From Daucus carota subsp. sativus (Eukaryota > Streptophyta > Magnoliopsida > Apiales > Apiaceae): a stretch of DNA of 64,000 nucleotides. The stretch spans positions 31,980,527-32,044,526 of the forward strand of contig NC_030384.2 of assembly GCF_001625215.2 (NCBI RefSeq). The letters run 5' to 3'. The translations under genes and the position numbers were made by a program. This document shows positions 34,681 through 45,193 of the stretch, piece after piece; positions within the stretch are counted from its first letter, which is position 1, and every line of letters starts with the position of its first letter. The notes beneath the pieces are model-generated. The model did not search any database. It was not told where the DNA came from and worked only from the letters and a program-made list of their open reading frames with translations.

Positions 34681-36091
34681 TCGGATTTGTTTGTTTTAGT
34701 TTCAAAAGATTGACGACATCTTGAATAAACTTTGTGATGTTTGAATAGGAAGATCCACCTTTCTCTACAGACTTGTTTGCCACTTCTCCAAGCTTCCTTG
34801 CTCTTCTTCTCATCTCCCCAGCCTTTTCCCCATTCATTAGCTCTCGAATAGCCTCCTTTACTCGATCCCTCTTTATGATCACCGCTTCTGAACTAACTCT
34901 TGCCTCAACAAAAATACTCAAACCAATCCCTAGTATATCTGTTACATATTTTTCATTCAAATGTTGTTCCTCAAACAAAGGCCAAGTGATCATTGGCACA
35001 CCCGCGCATACACCTTCTAACGTTGAGTTCCAACCACAATGAGTCAAAAATCCGCCAATGCTGGGATGAGATAGTATTACTAATTGTGGTGCCCAACCTC
35101 TAATGACTAGGCCTCTACCTTCAACTCTCTTTTCAAATTTGGTAGTCTCCAACCATCTTTCTATTACATCTAAATGAACATTATCTCTGATTACCCAAAT
35201 AAAAGGCTGATTCGAAGATTCTAATCCTAAACCAATTTCTACTAATTGAAATGGGTGGATACAACTCATGCTCCCAAAACAAGCATAAATGACAGAACCT
35301 TGCTTCATTGAATCCAGCCAAGTTACACAGTGGTCTGCATCAATCGAAGCCTTAAGACTTCTACAGGACTTGTGTAGAATCTCCTTGTGACACAAAGAAA
35401 CTGGACCAATGCACCAAAACAAAGATTTTTGCTTTAACGGTCCAGAATACAATGGCTCAATCTCCTCAAAACTGTTTATCAACATCCCTTGATATAAATT
35501 AAACTTTTCTGTCCCCCTTACCGGATTCTCGCCTTTCTGTGTCTCCCTTGTTTGATTCTCTTTACAGAATCTACCGTAGTATGGTGATTGGTACCCTTTC
35601 AACTCAACTTTGTGAGGGATACCCGGAACCAAGAACGTCTCTGTTAGCCCAGTGGTATGCAGTTTGTTACTCAGAATCTTACTTGAACAAATTGTACTAA
35701 AGCATGATCTTGCATTAAAAATATAGCATGGAATCCTAAATTTCCCTGCAATATCATTAGTATAACCCCTTGTACTACTCGAGACAATGCAGCTAGGAGG
35801 CGGCTTCAACTCTAGCATCAATCTTTCTAGTACTTCTCTTCTCATCTTCTCACTTGCCTGTTCTCCCGGAGGATCCAGACACAGTAACCGGATATTAAGC
35901 CTGTGAGTAGCGTTGGCGAGGTCTATGGATGGCTTGTAACGTACAGCATTGTCCTTAATAGTGATTATGGTGACATTTACTCGACGGAGGGCTAGCAGTA
36001 TGCCTAAGTCTGTCAATGGGGTACTCACACTTGCCCCATGCAGAGGGGTCAGTATGAAATTAAGGTCCTGTGGATTAACAGGGGAAGCCAT
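34637..36091 (-). CDS. UGT73-type glycosyltransferase lacking the catalytic His/Asp pair
   Basis: A single-exon family-1 UDP-sugar glycosyltransferase of 484 residues. The C-terminal PSPG box for UDP-sugar binding is intact: WAPQLVILSHPSIGGFLTHC, then GWNSTLEGVCAGVP and WPLFEEQ, with the last Gln favouring UDP-glucose. The N-terminal half is unusual. Where relatives have AQGHLIP with the catalytic His at residue 20, this protein has GASVSTP, putting Val in place of His. The partner Asp (SDLLFPWTTN in its neighbour) is replaced in VSSSTRGYTN. Such a protein is probably inactive, altered in chemistry, or regulatory, yet the frame is fully open. The last 13 or so residues (AYQNVFIRSPRPS) come from antisense reading of the PME exon-5 relic. 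Confidence 0.85.
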   Translation of the reverse strand: MASPVNPQDLNFILTPLHGASVSTPLTDLGILLALRRVNVTIITIKDNAVRYKPSIDLANATHRLNIRLLCLDPPGEQASEKMRREVLERLMLELKPPPSCIVSSSTRGYTNDIAGKFRIPCYIFNARSCFSTICSSKILSNKLHTTGLTETFLVPGIPHKVELKGYQSPYYGRFCKENQTRETQKGENPVRGTEKFNLYQGMLINSFEEIEPLYSGPLKQKSLFWCIGPVSLCHKEILHKSCRSLKASIDADHCVTWLDSMKQGSVIYACFGSMSCIHPFQLVEIGLGLESSNQPFIWVIRDNVHLDVIERWLETTKFEKRVEGRGLVIRGWAPQLVILSHPSIGGFLTHCGWNSTLEGVCAGVPMITWPLFEEQHLNEKYVTDILGIGLSIFVEARVSSEAVIIKRDRVKEAIRELMNGEKAGEMRRRARKLGEVANKSVEKGGSSYSNITKFIQDVVNLLKLKQTNPTAYQNVFIRSPRPS

Positions 36092-36215
36092 GACATATCA
36101 TCGATATGTGCGATTATTATGTAATAAATCAATTTTGAGTTCGTGTTTATGTACAATGACATAACAGAGAAAGCTCAGGAGATTTGTGTATGAAATAACA
36201 GAGAAGGGTTAGGAG

Positions 36216-37283
36216 ATCTTTGTTGCGAGATTTCTATTCTAGCGGGACGTCTTAATATGTTAGTCTACTAGGAGACCTGTGTCACCACACTACACTTTAT
36301 CGCGAGAGATTTCTATTCTAGCTGGACGTCTGAATATATTAGCGTACTAGGAGACTTGTGCCACTACACTACATTTTGTTGCGAGATTTCTATTCTAGCT
36401 GGACGTCTTAATATGTTAGTCTACTTGGGAGACCTGTGTCACCACACTACACTTAGATTTCTATTCTAGCTGGACGTCTGAATATATTAGCGTACCAAGA
36501 GAGACTTGTGCAACTATACTACACTCTATTGTGAGATTTCTATTCTAACGGGACGTCTGAGTATAATTACCCTGTGAGGAGACCAGTCTGAATATATTAG
36601 GGGCGGTTTGATTAGGGGTAACTGACAAAGAGAAAGGAAACAACCCGTTTCATTGCTTTTGTTGTTGTTTGTTTTATGAAATCTGTCATTCCCTTTCCCT
36701 TGTTTTGGTTTTAGGTTTACCCAAATCGCTCCTCATCCATTCCCTACCCTCACCAGGTATTTCTTTTCCCTTTCCTGATTCTTATTTTATTTTCAATTAT
36801 AATTTATTTCAAAAATCGTTAACATTAAAAAATAATATGTAAAATATTTTTGAAGATCAAAAATAAATTTTAATTTAGTTGTTAAATATTAAAAATAATT
36901 TTAATACAATTTATAAGTCAAGATATTTTTAAAATTAATGAAAATTTTAAATAATAAAATATATCAAAGTATAAACGTGAATATATTTGACTCTTTTGAT
37001 ATTATTTAATATTTAAAAATTAAATATAGGAATAATTATATAAATTTTCATTCCGTTTCCGGATCAAAACCAAACAGGTAATACAATTCAGCATCATTCA
37101 TTTCCTTTCTCTTCGTTTCTTTTCCTGAATTCCATTCTGTTTTCTTAACTCGAACCAAACGGCCCCTTAGCGTACTAGGAGAGACTTGTGCCGCTACACT
37201 ACATTTTGTCGTGAGATTTCTATTCTAGCTCGACGTCTGAGTATAATTAATCTGCGAGGAGACCAGTGCCATCACGCTACATA
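36216..37283. repeat. Minisatellite of 75-80 bp units upstream of the first UGT
   Basis: Six units each contain GAGATTTCTATTCTAGC, then GGACGTCT, and GGAGAC...TGTGCCAC...ACTACA. Units of two kinds alternate at first (CTTAATATGTTAGTCTACT and CTGAATATATTAGCGTAC), giving a higher-order dimer of about 155 bp. The array begins about 125 bp upstream of the minus-strand UGT start codon and is split by the MITE at 36600-37166. Confidence 0.85.
36600..37166. mobile_element. PIF/Harbinger-type MITE inserted in the minisatellite
   Basis: The ends GGGGCGGTTTGATT and AACCAAACGGCCCC are imperfect inverted repeats flanked by TTA (36597-36599 and 37167-37169). Removing it rejoins a standard minisatellite unit (GAATATATTA | GCGTACTAGGAGA), which confirms the borders. 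The interior is AT-rich and non-coding. Confidence 0.9.
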
Positions 37284-37296
37284 AACAAACTGTATA

Positions 37297-37546
37297 CTCC
37301 CTCTGTCCCATTTAATTGTATACGTTTCTTTTTAACTGCTCGACACGCATTTCAATGCTCTTATAAAATAGAGTTCCGTAACTTATTTTTGAGATTTTTT
37401 TTTCTGTATAAAAATATAACATCCAAACTTTAATTCAGAAAAGAAAAATTTTAAAAATAAATTGCACAACTACATTTTGCAGGAGCATTAAAGTCCGTGC
37501 CGCGTCCCCGTCCCCCAATGTATACAACTCAGGGGGACGGAGGGAG
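37297..37546. mobile_element. Stowaway MITE
   Basis: CTCCCTCTGTCCCATTTAA on the left and GGGGGACGGAGGGAG on the right are inverted ends, with TATACGTTT / AATGTATAC continuing the match. TA flanks both sides (37295-37296, 37547-37548). Length is 250 bp. Confidence 0.88.
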
Positions 37547-37723
37547 TATAATTTTGCTTTTAACATAGGATTTTGATTTGAAGTCGGAAGATGCAGGCTA
37601 CGATTTTACTTAATTTTGACTTCATTTATTTTATTTAGTCTGGTTGATCATGATTGTTATTCTTTTCCTCGCTAACTAGTCGTGACCAATAAATTTTTTA
37701 AAAAAATTAACATATATACACAT

Positions 37724-38139
37724 AGTTAAGTTCTATGGAGTTCATAAAAACATTGGAGTATTGGAGTACAAATCATAATTTTTTAGTTTGATCCTATATA
37801 ATATATTTGATTATCCAAATTTTGATATAATCTATCATTTATAAGTTGTCTTGCACGTAATTGTTAATTAATCATTAATATCTTTCAACTTTAGCAAGTA
37901 TTAAGATTATTGTTCTGCTTATTAGTTATATTGCAGAACATAGAGTAGTATGATTTATAAAAGTAATTATTCGACCATTTGATCACGATGTTTATGTTGC
38001 AGAACATAATGTGCAGGTTGTCAACTATTTACAAATGTTATTGGACAAAAAAAATTGAAATTTAGATGACTAGATTACATTTTATCAAACTTTGTACTCC
38101 AATACTCCATTTTTTTTTGTACTCCATAGAACTTAACTC
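37724..38139. mobile_element. TIR element, AGTTAAGTTCTATGGAGT family
   Basis: AGTTAAGTTCTATGGAGT on the left and ACTCCATAGAACTTAACT on the right are perfect inverted repeats. The match resumes after a gap with ATTGGAGTATTGGAGTACAA / TTGTACTCCAATACTCCAT. It is the uninterrupted relative of the copy at 31093-31856. Confidence 0.85.
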
Positions 38140-38985
38140 TATACACACATATATTATTTTATAACAGAATATTCTAAATAACTATTTCAATATTGATAAC
38201 TGATGAAATACTTAGTCAAACGTTTAACACAAGATTAAAATTTATCAAATAAAAAGTTGAATAATTATATTCATAAAAGATTCTCAAAGGTGTTTTATAG
38301 TATTCCTTAAAATTAATAACACACGTTAATATCTCCTTTTATTTCCATGTGAATATCAGTGAAAAAAAATAGAATCTCAATAAAAAAATAATTTCCAAAT
38401 ATTCTGGATATAATAGGTAACAAAATTGATTTTTAAAAACAAAAAAGGTTCTACTGGATGTTCTACGACGTGTATATATTTAATTGTTTATTAATGTAAA
38501 TCAACATATTCATATTAAAAAATATTTAATGAAAGATTCTCTCAACTGTTTCGATATAGAAATGCAGCAATGAAGATTTTCCTATTTAATTTATGAATAA
38601 ATTATTATTAAATGAAATTCTGATTATTTATTATCAGAATTTTATTTATTATATATTACACCAAATAACTATGAATAGAACCGTTAAGAAAATCTGAGAA
38701 TTTTTTTCAAAGATTCTAGATATTATAGGTAATAAAATTATATTACATTGATTGCTTTGATTACTGTAATAGACAATTGTAGAATTTTAAGACACTAAAA
38801 AACAGCAAGAAAAGTCATTAAAAAGGGTAATAAATTGTTATTTGATTCTATGTATTTTTGCTGTACAGAAATACCCCCAACATCACTAGATTTGATTGAT
38901 TTTGTAAAGATATAATTTCAAAATACAATTATATTAAGATTCTTAATCAACGGCAGATGTAGGAGTTGTCTCGGTTCTCTTGATA
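38140..38985. other. AT-rich intergenic DNA, nothing recognised
   Basis: No ORF, repeat end or regulatory motif that I can support. Confidence 0.5.
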
Positions 38986-38989
38986 GTAT

Positions 38990-39560
38990 GAGTTCTCCTA
39001 AGATCTTACTCCTATATATATATAAAAACCACCCTTAAAATAAAAACTAAAAACCAATTCAGTTTAGTGATATTCTCAGTACAATTTAGTGATATTCTCT
39101 TTAGGATTTAGTGATTTGTGTTGCAGGAATTAGTGAAAATTTGGAGAAACTGTATAGAATTTCCAAATCTGTTCCAGAAACTGCTCAGAATCTCCAGATC
39201 TGTTCTAGTTGCCGATACATGCGGTGGTTCCAGTGGTGGAAATAGTGAGGTGAAAGTGGAGATGGAGGTGGTGGACATTTAAGGAGCTTTTAGCTCTGTC
39301 CGGCAGGTTTTGACAAAAATTTGGAATTGAAATCGGTATTAGGCTAGGTAAACGATAATGGAGGTGAGGAAGACCGAGATGGAAGTGAGGACGAAGCTGA
39401 AGGTGGGAGTGGGATGGAAGCAATTATTAGAAGCAGAGAATATAAAAATACAAGAAAATTTAACTGAGTGATAGAAGCTATGAGAACAAGACGAGTGGGA
39501 TGGGGGGGCTTGGGGGGGGGGGGGGTTGGATTTAATGGTGATATTATTTTAAAAGGATCT
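38990..39560. repeat. GGTGG/GATGGAGGT-rich dispersed repeat, copy 1
   Basis: It shares with about 63020-63600 the head TAAAATAAAAACTAAAAA, the repeated phrase TTTAGTGATATTCTC, GTGTTGCAGGAATTAGTG, and a purine-rich core of GGAGGTG-like words. It may be a Helitron or a LARD derivative; I cannot see diagnostic ends. A G-run at about 39503-39526 could form a quadruplex. Confidence 0.5.
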
Positions 39561-40213
39561 TTTCGTTCTATACAATTTTCGTTCTTTAAGAATTTTCAAA
39601 ATATACAATTTAGAGGGCAAAAAATTTAAATAAAAATCTATTTATAATTAATTTTTTAAAATTACCCAAACTACCCCCTAAGACTTTTAACATTAATGGT
39701 CAAAATTAATGGAAAGGGTGCAAAGTGACGCGCCTAACGAACCGCCAGAGTGTTATACAAAGTATTGGCAATAAAGTAATTTTTCGAAAATTCAGTAGGT
39801 GTCGTTTTGCAATTAACTCTATTAAATATTTTTTTCAATGGTATAAATGTAACTATTTTTTCAATAATTACATATATCCAGTCAAATTTAAGTGAATTTC
39901 TAAATAGAAAACTAACTAAAGGTGGAAGGATATCCGGATGACTAATAAGATTGGAGGAAATACTTATTATTATATAATACTAAAAACTCTTTATTAATAA
40001 ACGAAACGTGATTTTGCTTATTAATAAAAGATATTGATACTAAAATTTAATTCTAAAAAGAGAAAGTTTTATATAAAATTCTTTTTAGTAACGAAAGACA
40101 AAATAATTCATCAATCAATTCACTTTAAGGTCAAGTTTAGTTATATGACAGAAAAACAGACAGGTTTAATTCAAAGAGTAAAAAAAGAAAATTTATTATT
40201 CGAATAAAAAGTT
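39561..40213. other. AT-rich intergenic DNA downstream of the second UGT, no gene seen
   Basis: This is probably the 3' UTR and flank of the minus-strand UGT; no other feature is recognised. Confidence 0.5.
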
Positions 40214-41704
40214 TTAAGTGACATTGGAAATAGATTCTTGCAGAAATCTTTTTTGTTGTATGGCTTGAACCAGCAGTGTCATGTTAAGATGAGAAGAACC
40301 ACCTTCCTCCATTGCCTTTCTAGCCATTGTACCTAGCTTTCTAGCTCTTTCTCTTCTATCTTCTCCTCCTTTATCTTCATTTATAAGATTTTTGATTGCC
40401 CTTATAATATCTTCCTTCTTGGCCACAACTCCAACTTTCTCTTCCTCCCCAAACACAATAGGAAGCTCCACACCAACCTTCACTCCAATCCTTAGTACTT
40501 TCACCACCAACTCCTCATTAACAAACTGCTCAGCAAACAAAGGCCAAGTCAGCAGCTGAACTCCAGCACAGATGCCTTCAAGTGTCGAATTCCAGCCGCA
40601 ATGTGTCAAGAATCCTCCAATGGCTTGGTGTGACAGTATTAGTACTTGTGGTGCCCATCCCATGATTATAAGCCCTTTACCTTTCACCCTTTCTTCAAAA
40701 CCTTCTTCAACAAACCATTTGTCGAACTCTTCGGTTTTGTATCTGATGCACCAAATGAAGGGCCTGTCTGATTCTTCTAATCCTAGTCCAAGCTCTATCA
40801 GCTGAGAAGTTGCTAGCCTTGATAAGCTCCCCAAACAAACATAAACCACAGAGCATGGCTTTTTCATGTCAAGCCAATTTAAGCAATCATGTTCACTTAT
40901 AGAAGCCTTGTCACCTCTCTCTGCCTTATCCACAGTGTCTTTGTTGCATAGTGAAACAGGGCCAATGCACCAGACTTTCGTGCCCATTACCCTTGCATAC
41001 TCTTTGACATACCATGGCTCTAGTTCCTCAAATGTATTCACCACCACTCCATCCGCGGCCTTCTCAGATTCTACAAGCACCTCATAATATTCTTTTATGA
41101 GCGGAGATATTCGCGGATTTAGCATGGCAGAGAGCATGGTCTCTGTCAGTTCGATTTCATCAGGAATGCCAGGCACAACAAACTTTTCAGAACTCGAGTC
41201 CACTCCATCAAGAATACTAGAAGTGAATATATTATATGGTAATAAGATAGAGAAGCAGCACGGGCCATGAAAAACAAGCCTTGGTATGTGAAATTTGCGA
41301 GCAATATTGGTAGTCCACGGGAATAACAAATCAGAAATGAGGCAATTTGCTGGTGGATTCAAATTTTTCAACAAAGATTCGAATGGTTCTTGTAGCATGC
41401 TAATAGCTGCGAAAAAATAGTGATGCAGGTTCAGAGTCGATAACCTGTCAAAATTTTCACACCCTTTTGGTAGTCCAACTTCTTCACTGGGGAAATAAAG
41501 TTCAGCTACACGGATGTCAAGACCAGCATGAATTGAGCGAGTGACGATTGCCTTAAATCGGATTGCATTGGCCGGTGTAGTGATGATGGTGACTGTAGCG
41601 CCACGTTGCGCCAACAATCTTGCAATATCTACCATGGGGATGAGGTGACCTTGGGCCATCAAAGGAAACAAGACAAAATGAAGGTCCTTGGCTAGATAGG
41701 CCAT
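40214..41704 (-). CDS. UGT73-type UDP-glycosyltransferase, catalytic residues intact
   Basis: A single-exon enzyme of 496 residues that would transfer sugar, usually glucose from UDP-glucose, to small lipophilic acceptors in the cytosol. The catalytic His (residue 20) sits in PLMAQGHLIPMVDIARLLA, and the partner Asp in LISDLLFPWTTNIARKFHIP. The PSPG box reads WAPQVLILSHQAIGGFLTHC followed by GWNSTLEGICAG and WPLFAEQ. ITTPANAIRF near the N-terminus and VDKAERGDKASI before the PSPG box are typical of UGT73. It is the best-preserved member of the three-gene cluster and the most likely to be active. Acceptor specificity cannot be read from sequence; UGT73 members act on flavonoids, terpenoids, steroids and hormones. 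Confidence 0.93.
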   Translation of the reverse strand: MAYLAKDLHFVLFPLMAQGHLIPMVDIARLLAQRGATVTIITTPANAIRFKAIVTRSIHAGLDIRVAELYFPSEEVGLPKGCENFDRLSTLNLHHYFFAAISMLQEPFESLLKNLNPPANCLISDLLFPWTTNIARKFHIPRLVFHGPCCFSILLPYNIFTSSILDGVDSSSEKFVVPGIPDEIELTETMLSAMLNPRISPLIKEYYEVLVESEKAADGVVVNTFEELEPWYVKEYARVMGTKVWCIGPVSLCNKDTVDKAERGDKASISEHDCLNWLDMKKPCSVVYVCLGSLSRLATSQLIELGLGLEESDRPFIWCIRYKTEEFDKWFVEEGFEERVKGKGLIIMGWAPQVLILSHQAIGGFLTHCGWNSTLEGICAGVQLLTWPLFAEQFVNEELVVKVLRIGVKVGVELPIVFGEEEKVGVVAKKEDIIRAIKNLINEDKGGEDRRERARKLGTMARKAMEEGGSSHLNMTLLVQAIQQKRFLQESISNVT

Positions 41705-42278
41705 GACTGTTACAAGCAGAATTTAACTTAATTGCTATAATTATTTTGTAAAGAAACAAACTTGGATCAGAGTCTCCTAGATGTGCTGCTTCTATTGCTA
41801 CTTGTATTGAAGTAAAGAGCGTAGGCATAGAAATTTGACGGATAATATGTAGACAGGATTATTACTCGTAACGGCATTACGGCCACACATCAGTGGGATG
41901 AGTTTTTGGACTTTTCAGGATAGTATGTTGAACGTATGCTGCATACGTATGTTAGCAGCACGCGTTCAACCGAAAAAAAACGCTGGACCCTCTAGCTTAC
42001 TAGCTATTTGTCTTCTTTCTTCTCACCATCTATTGCATTCTTCAAATCTTCTCTCTGATCCAAACTTGTAAATCATTACCCAGAGTCACAGGAACTTCTC
42101 CGACGTGGTGGAACCAATGGGGCTGAGCCTAGGTTGAAGGCTTACAGCTGCGTAAAAAGTAGTCAAATAACCATTTTAAACCCAGATTGGCTTCCGAAAG
42201 TTGGTCATTAAAATTTTTTAGCAACCACTGTTCTGAATTCAAGTTTCGGCTACAGGACCTACTCTAGCTAACCCTTCT
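41705..42278. other. Promoter region of the second UGT, nothing else recognised
   Basis: It holds the 5' flank of the minus-strand gene. The ACGTATGCTGCATACGTATG stretch near 41932 is a small palindrome with no known role. Confidence 0.4.
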
Positions 42279-42585
42279 GCAATAGTTGCAGACATTCCTT
42301 CTATAGTTGAATTCCAGTTGCAGTGAGTTAAGAACCCTCTTTTCGAAGAGTGTGACAGAGATAGTAATTGATGTCAACCTTTTAGCAAAAGGCCTCTCGC
42401 TTTTGTTCCCTTTTCAAACTTTTTTTCTTTCATTCCATTTTTCACCTCTTACCTCTTCCCATATAAAAGGGCTTGTGTGATGCTCCTTCCAAGCCTAATC
42501 TGACTTTCACAAGTTGAGGACAGGCTACTGTATCTACCTAAACAAGTGTAAATCACAGAATCTGGTTCTTCTAAATCATGTTACT
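42279..42585 (-). pseudogene. UGT73-type pseudogene fragment
   Basis: On the minus strand this reads EEPDSVIYTCLGRYSSL, then in another frame QLVKVRLGLEGASHKPF, then KARGLLLKG-stop-HQLL and GFLTHCNWNSTIEGM. These match in order the middle domain and PSPG box of the neighbouring UGT (KPCSVVYVCLGSLSRL, QLIELGLGLEESDRPF, GKGLIIMGWAP, GFLTHCGWNSTLEGI). At least one frameshift and one TGA in place of the conserved Trp are present. The rest of the gene is gone. It is a dead fourth member of the tandem array. Confidence 0.85.
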
Positions 42586-43729
42586 ACAAGCACTGGATTT
42601 CACTCTATGAAAAATTCCCAAAGTTGCCACTTTCCACATGTCATTCGCGTTATACTCAGTAGTCATTCGCATTTTGAGACTCCAAATCTTGAAAAGTATT
42701 CACTCTAACCCCCAACCTAAAAGTAAAAATTATAAGAATTATAACCCCATTTTGTATGTACTTAAGATAAGAGAAATATTAAAATCAAGCTCGATCACTA
42801 ATTAATCAATATCATAACTTTTGTTCACATCACTTGAACATCACTTGACCACAATCCCGAAGTTTGAAACAAGTCTAAAACGAAACAAAGAGAAGACAAA
42901 TAGGAGCTAATCCTCTAAATTCTATTTTATTTTGATAAATAGGATCATGCCCTCAGGATAAATTTTTTATTGATTTGCAGTCATTGTTTTTTCTGATTTC
43001 GTCCCTGGGGGTAACTGTGCTTTCATGAACTTAATGTCTTAATCTGGTGAGCCAAACTAGGCACCCAAAAGGAATGGAACCAATAAGAGACAAGAATTAA
43101 CTCCTTAAAATTCTGTACATGCTGAGTGCATGAAAAAAACACCCTTGAAACGATCATCTTTTGTGCAGTCTCAACTGTCCAGCAAAAAGTTGTTCAGATG
43201 GTTTCTGTAACATTTAAAATGCTGCTAGATGTTCTTGACCAAATCACTGGGATTGAAGTACTAGTTAATTGTCAGATAAAATAATCTACTAACATAACAC
43301 GCGTGTATTCAATTGTGAATTGTGAACTTGTATCTGAGACACCCATATAGGATTAGAACAGTAGGAACTAGGAAGCACTCGAGAATTGAATATTAAAGTT
43401 CTATTAAAAAATTATATAGTATCAAAATTCGATTTTTCTTCTTTTTTACTATCCTTAATGTCCTTATCAAGTGTTGTCCATTTTCATGAAACTTTTGCAC
43501 CTCAAAGTCAAGTGGAGTTGTTCTGATTAATCAATTATATCTCACCTAAACCATTAGTTAAAACATCTGCCTAAGATGAACATAGTCACTGAAACAGCAT
43601 GATTGTAGCAGTAACAGGTTATACAACAGATCAATACTGGTTGTTAATTGGTAAACAGTATATTGGATTCACAAGTTGTGGAACATTATTAAGAACTGTG
43701 GAAATAACATAACCTGGATCAATATGATT
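42586..43729. other. Intergenic DNA, no gene seen
   Basis: AT-rich sequence between the UGT pseudogene and the third UGT. The last part is the 3' flank of the minus-strand UGT. No ends of mobile elements were recognised. Confidence 0.45.
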
Positions 43730-45193
43730 TCATTTGGAGATGGTTTGTTCCATGATATCTTGGATCAACGCAGTTATGTTCAAGAAAGAAGATCCTCCAT
43801 CACTTGTGGCTTTTGTTGCTAACTTACTAAGCTCTTTAGCTCTTGTTATTCTCTCTGGATCATCCATCAGGTGCTCTATAGCCTCTGTCACTTGCACTCT
43901 GGTGACAAACACTTTGTTCTCATCCTCCAATTCACTTTTCATGCCAATCTCAACCCCGACTCTAACACCAATTTTGAGCACATTGACCACGAGTTTTTCA
44001 TTATAAAACTGTTCTGCAAACATGGGCCAAGTTATCATTGGCACCCCTGCACAAATTGCTTCCAGTGTCGAATTCCATCCACAATGCGTTATGAATCCCC
44101 CAACTGAAGGATGGGATAGGATTGCAACCTGAGGTGCCCATCCTCGGATTATTAGGCCTCTTCCCCTGACTCTCCCCTCAAACTTCTCATCATCTAGCCA
44201 TTTTTCTACTTGCTCAGAAACATCCTTTTTCCTAATGATCCAGATAAACGGGCATTCTGAAGCTTCTAATCCCAATCCAGTTTCAATAATCTGAGCCGAT
44301 GGAATTCTACCAATGCTCCCAAAACAGGCATAAATAACAGATCTCCGTGCCATAGAATCAAGCCATTTCAAACATACATTTTCATCAATTGCCCCTCTTC
44401 TCCCACCCCTTTCTAGCTTATCCACCGAATCCTGATTACACAACGACACCGGACCGATACACCAAATCCTCCTTCCCATATTCTTAAACCCTTCCACATA
44501 CCTAGGCTCCATTTCCTCAAAACTATTCACCACCATCCCTCTTGTGAAACCCTCAGCCTCCTTCATTTTCTGCACAATACTCTTAACATCCGCCCCTCTC
44601 TGTAACCCCGTTTTCGGCATCTGCAACTTGGTGATCACAATCTTATCAGGCAAATCCCTTACCTCAAAAGCCTCCGTATCCGACACAACACTTTCACCAA
44701 CATTCATACGTCCAACATTATGAGACACCAACATAGAGAAACAAGATATAGTCTGAAAAGCATACCTAGGAACCCCCAAACTACACGCAACTTGACCAGT
44801 CCAAGCCAGAGCATTCGAAGACACGATAGCACTAGGCCGAACCTCAAACTCAGACAGCATCTTCAGAACAGGCTCTTGCAACATGTCACAACCAGCAAAA
44901 AGATTGAAGGCCATGTCAGGAGAAGGCAGAGTGTCCATGTTCTCGCAGCCTTCTGGGAGGCCTACTTGTATCGACGGAAAGGGGACTGTGATTAATATGA
45001 TTTTAGCATGGGTAGAAATTGTTGCATGGTCTATCATGGATTGAATTGAGATGGAATTGAGAGGTGTGGTGAGAATGGTTATGAGTAAGTCACGTTGGGA
45101 TAGGAGTTTTGCGAAGTCTAGGATTGGGAGAATATGGCTCTGGGCTAAGAAGGGTATCAAGATTATGTGGAGCTGTTGACTTTGGGAGGCCAT
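43730..45193 (-). CDS. UGT73-type glycosyltransferase with His but no partner Asp
   Basis: A single-exon family-1 glycosyltransferase of 487 residues. The catalytic His (residue 20) is kept in PFLAQSHILPILDFAKLLS. The usual acidic partner is lost, since the SDLLFPWTTN region reads VSSNALAWTGQ. The PSPG box is intact: WAPQVAILSHPSVGGFITHC, then GWNSTLEAICAGVP and WPMFAEQ. Some plant UGTs keep activity without the Asp, so this one may still work, perhaps more slowly or by another residue. It stands in tandem with the other UGTs, same strand, about 2 kb from the next. Start ATG at 45193 is followed by MASQSQQLHIILIPF, the normal beginning of the N-terminal domain. Confidence 0.9.
   Translation of the reverse strand: MASQSQQLHIILIPFLAQSHILPILDFAKLLSQRDLLITILTTPLNSISIQSMIDHATISTHAKIILITVPFPSIQVGLPEGCENMDTLPSPDMAFNLFAGCDMLQEPVLKMLSEFEVRPSAIVSSNALAWTGQVACSLGVPRYAFQTISCFSMLVSHNVGRMNVGESVVSDTEAFEVRDLPDKIVITKLQMPKTGLQRGADVKSIVQKMKEAEGFTRGMVVNSFEEMEPRYVEGFKNMGRRIWCIGPVSLCNQDSVDKLERGGRRGAIDENVCLKWLDSMARRSVIYACFGSIGRIPSAQIIETGLGLEASECPFIWIIRKKDVSEQVEKWLDDEKFEGRVRGRGLIIRGWAPQVAILSHPSVGGFITHCGWNSTLEAICAGVPMITWPMFAEQFYNEKLVVNVLKIGVRVGVEIGMKSELEDENKVFVTRVQVTEAIEHLMDDPERITRAKELSKLATKATSDGGSSFLNITALIQDIMEQTISK

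Noticed and set aside
36216-37283. CRISPR-like regular repeats
   Set aside because: The units are contiguous 75-80 bp minisatellite copies without spacers, and the DNA is plant nuclear.
41925-41970. ACGTATGCTGCATACGTATG palindrome upstream of a UGT
   Set aside because: It is a short inverted repeat with no known factor or conservation to support a role.
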